A DNA stretch of 64,000 nucleotides from Trametopsis cervina (lineage: Eukaryota; Basidiomycota; Agaricomycetes; Polyporales; Irpicaceae): NCBI GenBank assembly GCA_022385755.1, contig MU278359.1, positions 625,859 to 689,858 of the forward strand. The letters are read 5' to 3'. Shown in pieces: positions 58,170 through 64,000 of the stretch. Under the pieces are notes generated by a model. That model was not told the origin of the DNA. It worked only from the letters and a program-made list of their open reading frames with translations, and made no database searches. Within the stretch, counting starts at the first letter, position 1. Every line of letters begins with the position of its first letter. The position numbers were made by a program, and so were the translations under genes.

Positions 58170-58928
58170 TCATTGAAGACATCCATTTCCTGCCCACTGT
58201 TCCGAATATATGGAAACGGGCTGATTGCCGTTCGGCCTGAACTGCCGAGGGTCAAACGAATTTGGGTCCGCGGGTTTCACAAACGCTGCCTCTGTCCCCA
58301 GCATGGCTCCGAGCTTTTTCTCACTACACCTGCCGTCGCCGTCGTCCTTCAGGTCATTCATGGATTTCAAAAGCTGGACCTCGACCTTCTTTTTCGCCTG
58401 CTGGATTGATCCCGTGCGAGGCACAGAAGCGATCTCGATAACAATTCGCACGATATCAAGGTCTGCACCTTCGTAACCTACAGCTCCAGAATATTTGCAG
58501 ACATGGAAGTCGGGGTACTTCTTCCCGTTATCCCGACCATTTAATACGAATCCTGTTGTGGAATCAGGTAAGGGCGGCTGCTGTGAGGAATAACACAGGT
58601 CTAGCGCACCAGGATAGGTGGAATCTATGCTGATTCTACCTGCGTTGTAAGCGTCTTGCAGAGCTTCTGCTTGTTCAATTTGGCCGTCTGGCACACCGTC
58701 GCCCTGTAGTTGCGATTGCAGTAGTGCCGTATTCTGTTCATCAAGACGCGGACGGACCAACGCCTGAGGTTTGACAAGTGCCTCAATAAACCTCTCGTGA
58801 AGATATTTATTCACCGGGCTGTACTGCTGAAATTGACTATTAGGCGGATAGCGCTGCCAGGCCTGTATCCGTGCGCGAATTTTGTCAGTAAGATCGGCCG
58901 TCGGGTCAAAGGGCAGAAGGAAGTCCAT
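58170..58928 (-). CDS. Orphan protein, possible PD-(D/E)xK-like fold
   Basis: A single exon of 252 aa starting MDFLLPFDPTADLTDKIRAR at 58928 (an in-frame Met 11 codons upstream is an alternative). The N-terminal half is helical with WQRYPPNSQFQQYSPVNKYL. The C-terminal half has KKYPDFHVCKYSGAVGYEG, DLDIVRIVIEIASV and QQAKKKVEVQLLKSMNDL. The order PDF ... IVIEI ... Q-A-KK is reminiscent of the nuclease-like fold seen in several mushroom orphan families, but the catalytic Lys after the Glu is missing, so a function is not claimed. No relative was recognised. Its neighbours are repeats and the tandem orphan cluster, an accessory context. Confidence 0.6.
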   Translation of the reverse strand: MDFLLPFDPTADLTDKIRARIQAWQRYPPNSQFQQYSPVNKYLHERFIEALVKPQALVRPRLDEQNTALLQSQLQGDGVPDGQIEQAEALQDAYNAGRISIDSTYPGALDLCYSSQQPPLPDSTTGFVLNGRDNGKKYPDFHVCKYSGAVGYEGADLDIVRIVIEIASVPRTGSIQQAKKKVEVQLLKSMNDLKDDGDGRCSEKKLGAMLGTEAAFVKPADPNSFDPRQFRPNGNQPVSIYSEQWAGNGCLQ

Positions 58929-59309
58929 AATTTGAAGGCGTTTCAAGATTGTAATTCGCAAACGGTATCTGAGTCTTATCCGGGACGTCTTCCTGTTTGC
59001 AAGTCGGAGTATTGTAGGTTTCTGGCAGTTTTAGTCGTGGTTTTGGCCCTATATACATGTTTGAGAGGTACTATAATCCATCGTCAGGAAGATGCACATG
59101 TATAGACAAACACTACATAATCTGGTTACAAAAGGCCTACTAGCAGAAGATTGCACCCTGTGATACCGTCTAGCTAACATATAATTACGCTGTATCTCGT
59201 ACCGCAAGCCTAAGCGAGATCTACAGCTGTTTACTAATATATACTGTAGTATGAGCTGTCACTGATCGTTGCAAGTACACCTTCACCTCTCCCTATACTC
59301 AAGAGTTCA
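58929..59309. other. Intergenic region before the tandem cluster
   Basis: About 380 bp, AT-richer. The end (ATATATACTGTAGTATGAGC) resembles the region upstream of the second paralogue (ATATATACACTGTAGTGTGAGC near 60480). Confidence 0.5.
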
Positions 59310-59369
59310 TGTGAGTATATATATTCCTGTATTCTACACAGCATGAGGGCACTTACTAGTCGCCCCAGA

Positions 59370-59860
59370 ATGCCCGAGATGTACGTCGGATATATTGTCG
59401 ACGCCGACGCTGTTCTACGCTTCCTACGAGCGTTCGGGATCGAATTCCCTCTTCCCAGTGCTAAGGAAAATATTGTAGCATTATGGGCCAAGTACTATTC
59501 ATGGAACGCCATAGTTAAAACGCCTGGTGAAAGGAATACCCAGTTATATGGCATGTAACATCAGTCTGGCCCGCCACTCTTTACTGACCTAGGCATGCAG
59601 TGATTGGGATCGGTGGCGAAGACTTTCACGTCTTCATGATCACTCGTATGATGTGCGTTTCTACGACGGACAATGAGATGCTACAAGAGACAGAAGCGGA
59701 CAAAGGCTTTCGCAACGGTTTCTTGGCTAGGTTGAAACACCAGCTTTTGTCTAGGCGAGGAAGTGAATATGAGGATGCGCTTTTCGGTGAGGAGGCTATG
59801 AGGTATCGGTGCATTCTGGCGACGGAAATGTGTGACGATTCCGCGCTGCCTCCGTTCTGA
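59370..59860 (+). CDS. Tandem orphan family, copy 1
   Basis: Two coding exons, 59370-59550 and 59601-59860, give 146 aa. The protein starts MPEMYVGYIVDADAVLRF and shares with the next two genes the pattern GY-x-x-D/N-x-DA-x-RF, WAKYYSWN, E-R-x-T-Q-L-Y and a second exon of aliphatic strands and helices ending in charged residues. An untranslated 5' exon is likely: AGTTCAT|GTGAGT ... CCCCAG|AATG, a 58-nt intron at 59311-59368. The intron between coding exons seems to be GC-AG (TATG|GCATGT), because the only nearby GT breaks the frame. The family is unknown; no domain was recognised. Probably cytosolic, no signal peptide seen. Confidence 0.7.
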
Positions 59861-60099
59861 TAGTTCTTTATGACTTGGACTGCTGTATCAATTCCTGTGT
59901 CGATCGTTCACTGTACGCACAGGGGTACCGCTCCGTACTTGACATACTGTATTCCGTAGCATACCAATCGTTTCGAAGAAGACCAGTTTGTACGCTATAA
60001 GCTGTTCATACTGAATGGCGCTCGATACACTGTGCATTTACTGTAATACGGTATGAGTACGGTATGTGGCGACCTGTGATTGGAAAGTTGACTTACCAG

Positions 60100-60159
60100 A
60101 TGATCGACGCGCACGCGACACCACGTGCGCGTTCTCGATCACTTTCGGAAGCGCACAGA
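60100..60159 (+). repeat. Exact 60-bp repeat with hairpin, copy 1
   Basis: Identical to 62095-62154. It contains inverted arms GATCGACGCGCACG and CGTGCGCG-TTC-TCGATC around an 8-nt loop CGACACCA, a potential strong hairpin with a 3-nt bulge. Confidence 0.85.
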
Positions 60160-60301
60160 GGCGGTACTGGATTCTTTTCTGCTTTTTCATCCAGAACGGG
60201 AACGGCAGGAGTGAGAGGACGACTCGCTACTGATTTTACAATGGATGCCGTTTGCAAAGGTGGGGTTAGGACAGTCTGGGAACGAGACTATACAGGTGGG
60301 A

Positions 60302-60452
60302 AGAGATCGAGATTAGGCCGTGAGAAAATGCAGGCGCCACCCATTATAGTCACAGTAGTTAGCCAGTCCTCTCAATGTTCAGGAATTGCTTACGCTCAAA
60401 TCTGTTTCTAATGTTCGATATGTTGCACAAAAGGTCGACATAGTAGTTCACA
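60302..60452 (+). repeat. Dispersed repeat, copy B
   Basis: See copy A at 57917-58083. It lies about 95 bp upstream of the start of the second tandem paralogue. Similarity is roughly 75-80% by eye. Confidence 0.75.
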
Positions 60453-60544
60453 CGGAGTCATAACTTGATGCAATCATATATATACACTGTAGTGTGAGCC
60501 ACTGCAAATCATTGCAAGTACGTTTTCGTCCTCCCGCAGAGCTC

Positions 60545-61143
60545 ATGTGAGTATGCTTATTCCTGTACTCTACGCCACGTGAGGAAACTTATTAGTCATT
60601 TCAGGGCGGAATTAGTGTTTGCCGGATACGTTATCGACATGGACGCTGTTCGACGCTTTGTAGCCGTGGCCGACGCCCTTGACGGTGCTGTCGAAGAGTG
60701 CGAGGACACTGACGATGCTGTAGAAGCATGGGGCAAGTACTATGCCTGGAACAAGGAAGTTTTTGAGGCTGGAGAAAGCAATACTCAATTATGTGGTAAA
60801 TAATATTAATTCGGTTGCCACTTTAACTTTATGCTGACCTATGCACGCAGTAGTGAAAGCCGGGGGGGCTGTCACGGCCATCTTTCTGCCAACTCGTCCG
60901 GTCTTCATCGCTAAAGAGGACGTTGAAAGCCTAAAAGAGACGGATGAAGATAAACTTGTTCTGGATAAATTCATAGAAAGGTCGAACAGGAAGCTTATGG
61001 CTGATAAAGGGCGTACTCCCCACGCTGAGACAGCGGTTTTCAAGAAGGAACATATGTCGTACAGGAGCATTCGACGGCCTGATATATATGTACAGCTCTA
61101 CAGGTTTCTAGACCGTTCTCAGTGGGAGTATCGGTTACTGTGA
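60545..61143 (+). CDS. Tandem orphan family, copy 2 (start codon split by an intron)
   Basis: No ATG precedes the conserved region in its own exon. Splicing CTCAT|GTGAGT ... TTTCAG|GGCGG (intron 60547-60604, 58 nt, same length and place as in copy 1) creates AT|G, followed by GCG GAA: M-A-E-L-V-F-A-G-Y-V-I-D-M-D. Second coding exon 60605-60795, third 60851-61143; total 161 aa. The second intron is a normal GT-AG (TGTG|GTAAAT) at the position where copies 1 and 3 have GC. Shared features are GYVIDMDAVRRFVAV, WGKYYAWNKEVFEAGESNTQ and, at the C-terminus, LKETDEDKLVLDKFIERSNR, also found in copy 3. It is more acidic than copy 1. Function unknown. Confidence 0.68.
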
Positions 61144-61394
61144 CAGTCAGCTCTCTTGCATATTCGAGTATTCTATTGTAATGAACATTCATTTTGTAGG
61201 ACTCATGCGTAGCGTACATCATGAGCCGTTCATGCGAAGCGGTGCTCATTTCATGACAGCATCTACTTATCATACCGTGGCGCCTTCATATTTCATATCA
61301 TTATTATTATTATCCGTACCTATGTACACTACACACGTGTAGGAGCAAGTCTTGCATCTTGCCCCGTGTCAACACCCTCATCAGCAACCTCAGA

Positions 61395-61899
61395 ATGGCT
61401 CCCCCACATGTGTACGCTGGCTATATCATCAATATGGACGCTATGCGACGCTTCCTAGCTGCGGTCGAATACCCAACCAGATATTGTGCGAACAATAACT
61501 ACGTTGTAGAAGCATATAGTTGTTACCTTTCTTGGAATACCTCCGTCCATGATGGGCTCGAAAGGCATACCAAAATATATGGCACGTAGCATCAGCTTGG
61601 CTGCAACTTTTTGCTGACCTGGACACGCAGTGGCCCATAATAAAGATGACGATGCTTTCCCGCACCTTTACCTAGTGACTCAGCGTATCGATGCCACGAA
61701 GGTTATTGGGCTGCTGGAAGAGACAGATGAAGATGAAGCCATTCTCACTGGGTTCTTGGAAAGGTCAAAGACGAAGCTAGCCGAGATTCAGGGTACTTTC
61801 GACGAGACCGCGTTTTTCAAGAAGGAAGATATGTCGTTTATGAGCGTTATGAATGTCGATTTGTATAACGCGCCTTCCTTGCAGCACCCGCTACTCTAG
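61395..61899 (+). CDS. Tandem orphan family, copy 3
   Basis: Two coding exons, 61395-61581 and 61631-61899, give 151 aa. It starts MAPPHVYAGYIINMDAMRRF after an acceptor-like CCTCAG|A. The conserved blocks include SCYLSWNTSVHDGLERHTKI, then GLLEETDEDEAILTGFLERS and FFKKEDMSFMSV, close to copy 2. The intron between the two exons appears to be GC-AG (TATG|GCACGT), as in copy 1. The tail is shorter than in copy 2. No recognised domain. The three genes lie on one strand within 2.6 kb, so they arose by tandem duplication. Confidence 0.68.
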
Positions 61900-62094
61900 T
61901 TGCTCTATAATTACTATGTCATGTGACAGTTCGCCTCCTGCTCACGGTACAGATAGAATTGCACTCCTGGTGCTCAACCTATCATCCATCATGTATTCTA
62001 TAGCATAACAAGGATTTCAAAGAACGACCATCTCGGCTGTGATGAGCCCACGCTAAATGATGCTCAATCTACCTTGCGATTTGAGCTCGTTCGA

Positions 62095-62154
62095 ATGATC
62101 GACGCGCACGCGACACCACGTGCGCGTTCTCGATCACTTTCGGAAGCGCACAGA
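62095..62154 (+). repeat. Exact 60-bp repeat with hairpin, copy 2
   Basis: Identical to 60100-60159. It lies about 200 bp after copy 3 of the tandem family; each copy sits in the intergenic stretch following a paralogue (copy 1 or copy 3). Confidence 0.85.
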
Positions 62155-62394
62155 CGCGTTCAACGCTGTCCACAACTTTAACGCGACATTGCGTGGCCAC
62201 CGACGCGTTTGCATTATCCCAGCGTGTCTTCCTCGCTTCGGCTCATATTGCATGCTAAGTCTGTCGGCTAGATATGGCACGTTTCAAGATATTGAGCCGT
62301 GAGTAATCTTTCGCGCTGCACAATAATGAGGAGATGTACTGAAGGTGCATGCATTTAGCTTTGGAACGTCGGACTGCAGAAATCAAGCGATCCT

Positions 62395-63711
62395 ATGAGC
62401 ACAAACTCGAAGAGGCCAAGAGGAAATACGGTCGACACTGCGGTAAGACTCAATTATGCTACTCAAGTGACCGGCAGTACTTACCCGCAGTATACAGCAA
62501 AATGTGAGGCGAGCCTGGCCTCAGAGAAGGAAATTGGGAGGGGTCGCACATTAATAAAGGTGAAACACGCGTTGGAACGTTTGCGTCCTCACGAAGACAC
62601 CGATTGGACGTCGGACGACACGGAGAAAGTGGCAGAAGACGATGCGAAGAAGGCCCATTTTACTCGTACCGTCTCGACTAGCAGTTCATCGAGCTGTGTG
62701 GCCTCTGAACATGGAGAGGACTTGTCAGAAGGAGAAGATCTCGAGAACATGGATATATCAGACACGGAACCTGAAGCCAGCCCTTCAACTACAGTAACGC
62801 CCCAGACCACCCCAGATCGCTCTCAGACACCGGCCACCGAGGACACGCATGTGGCGAGGGTCAAGAAAGATCTTTCTAAGGCGCTCAATGCGGCTTCGGA
62901 GGATAAAGATTTTGACGAGGGCGTTGAGGTAGATATCGAAGAGGAACAGATAGAATATGACGATGAGGAGGATGACGACTACGAAGAGAGTGACGGGGAA
63001 GATGAAGGCACAGTACCCAGCGACCCAAGCGATGAAGACGCTGAGCTAGGGGAGGAAGACGAGGAATTCGCTTATCTGCGACATATGACACGGCCGACAC
63101 TGGAACGAATCTTGCAGCGTCTTCTTCAGCCTCCACACAGCCCACAAACACGCAGAGCGGTTCAGTCATTAATCCAGGAAAACATACCGGGGACGGTGGC
63201 GGCATACGATACTTCAGTACGTATCAAGGTCAACGAGACGTTTACTGCCATGGTACAAGAGATGCAAGAGGAGCACACCAGCATCACGTCGGATGACTTT
63301 GCGGACGTCATGGCCCGTTTCTTGCGGAACGAGGTCAAAGTCTTGCAGTCGTTCCCGGGCAGCAACAAAGCGACCTTCGAACTGATCTTGTACATTGCGG
63401 AACACAGTTTTGGCGATCTCGACTCGGACGACCGACCCGGCTTTGGTGAAAGGACAGAGTTCGACAATGCGGCTGACAGAGCATTGCTTTATGTTGCAGA
63501 GAAACGCCTCGAGGAAGAAGGGGCCGCGTTCCGAGCAGCCATTCCGGGCTATCTCGAAACAATCCGCTCGCAGGCCATGTATCTCTATCGTCATGACAGA
63601 CATCCGAGGACATGGTTTCCGGCTTCGATCGCATTCCTTCATGGATCCTTGCAGGTAAACTCTCGCAGGAAGATCGGCCGTCTTCGCAGTGAAACCCGGT
63701 ACGTGCACTAG
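62395..63711 (+). CDS. Acidic orphan protein
   Basis: A continuous frame of 438 aa. The N-terminus is basic (MSTNSKRPRGNTVDTA), the middle strongly acidic (EEQIEYDDEEDDDYEESDGE), the C-terminal ~210 residues globular and helical: LRHMTRPTLERILQRLLQPP, SLIQENIPGTVAAYDTSVRI, FADVMARFLRNEVKVLQSFP, YLYRHDRHPRTWFPASIAFL. No family was recognised. Two in-frame or alternative introns are possible. A 48-nt one (GTAAGA ... CCCGCAG, about 62,442-62,489) would drop 16 residues. Another, after HGSLQ (GTAAAC ... TTTACAG), would replace the tail and end near 63791. The layout suggests a nuclear/chromatin protein, as inference only. Confidence 0.65.
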   Translation: MSTNSKRPRGNTVDTAVRLNYATQVTGSTYPQYTAKCEASLASEKEIGRGRTLIKVKHALERLRPHEDTDWTSDDTEKVAEDDAKKAHFTRTVSTSSSSSCVASEHGEDLSEGEDLENMDISDTEPEASPSTTVTPQTTPDRSQTPATEDTHVARVKKDLSKALNAASEDKDFDEGVEVDIEEEQIEYDDEEDDDYEESDGEDEGTVPSDPSDEDAELGEEDEEFAYLRHMTRPTLERILQRLLQPPHSPQTRRAVQSLIQENIPGTVAAYDTSVRIKVNETFTAMVQEMQEEHTSITSDDFADVMARFLRNEVKVLQSFPGSNKATFELILYIAEHSFGDLDSDDRPGFGERTEFDNAADRALLYVAEKRLEEEGAAFRAAIPGYLETIRSQAMYLYRHDRHPRTWFPASIAFLHGSLQVNSRRKIGRLRSETRYVH

Positions 63712-64000
63712 CGATCTTTCGGAACCGGAACTACTTCAGCTGACTGCATTGTTTACAGGACAGCCAGTCCGTTCCGCCTTCAGAGAGTTGAGGAATGAAG
63801 GTGCTCCCACTTCTCGTATATTTCTCCCTCATACTAGCCCCAATACTCACCGAATCTCATCGTTATTTTTGTATTGTTACCCTCAAAACAAATGTTGTAA
63901 CGCGATTTCTTGCTTGCTTCTATAATCATCTTAACGCTTTTTGTAGTACCTAGGTTATCTCTCCCTATTCGTATACCCTAACATAGCTCTATCTGTAAGT
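63712..64000. other. 3' flank at window end
   Basis: No gene seen, apart from a possible last exon of the preceding gene (63760-63791). Confidence 0.4.

Overview
The window looks like nuclear DNA of a filamentous basidiomycete, most likely an Agaricomycete. It is intron-dense: almost every conserved gene is split by 45-80 nt GT-AG introns. It carries small BTB proteins and F-box-like proteins of the mushroom type, and its housekeeping genes are single-copy eukaryotic orthologues on both strands. No tRNA, rRNA, organellar or prokaryotic feature was recognised. Gene models below come from reading frames, splice-site phase bookkeeping and family motifs; no database search was possible.

Layout. 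1-3.0 kb: 3' part of a CSF1-like giant lipid-transfer protein gene. 3.1-8.8 kb: YIP1, NSA2 (with a start-codon-only exon and a 6-nt microexon), a BTB protein and a PRKRIP1 homologue. 8.9-13.7 kb: a second BTB protein, the arginine methyltransferase RMT2, and an unknown membrane protein with a Pro/Gln-rich tail. 14-16.3 kb: a DHA2-type MFS transporter. 17.4-22.4 kb: TRAPPC1/BET5 and the Fun30/SMARCAD1 remodeller. 24.3-25.5 kb: a mitochondrial-carrier-like protein. 25.5-29.8 kb is gene-poor with decayed coding fragments. 29.8-31.3 kb: a Zn2Cys6 regulator. 33.8-39.3 kb: U2AF35, ALG14 and APC8/CDC23. 39.6-46.3 kb: a GLTSCR1-domain protein, an F-box-like protein, a degenerate tandem repeat and a hemerythrin-like protein. 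46.4-48.9 kb: a decayed gene and a second F-box-like gene with reading-frame problems.

49,188-52,697 is a complete DNA transposon. It has perfect 163-bp terminal inverted repeats and TA target duplications. On one strand it carries a fully spliceable 330-aa DD34E Tc1/mariner transposase. Convergently, with only 10 bp between stop codons, it carries a second intact 4-exon gene (544 aa) with a possible Cys/His metal site and a SAM-like C-terminus. It sits 53 bp upstream of the start codon of the queuine tRNA-ribosyltransferase gene (52.75-54.65 kb), which converges on DBP10 (54.7-57.9 kb).

58-64 kb is accessory: an orphan protein, three tandem paralogues of a small unknown gene (one with its start codon split by an intron, two with apparent GC-AG introns), dispersed repeats including an exact 60-bp hairpin-forming repeat, and an acidic orphan protein.

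The core genes serve ER-Golgi traffic (YIP1, TRAPPC1), N-glycosylation (ALG14), ribosome assembly (NSA2, DBP10), splicing (U2AF35, PRKRIP1), chromatin (Fun30, GLTSCR1), the cell cycle (APC8) and tRNA modification. They do not form one pathway. The best candidate for something new is the two-gene transposon, followed by the tandem paralogue cluster with its hairpin repeats.
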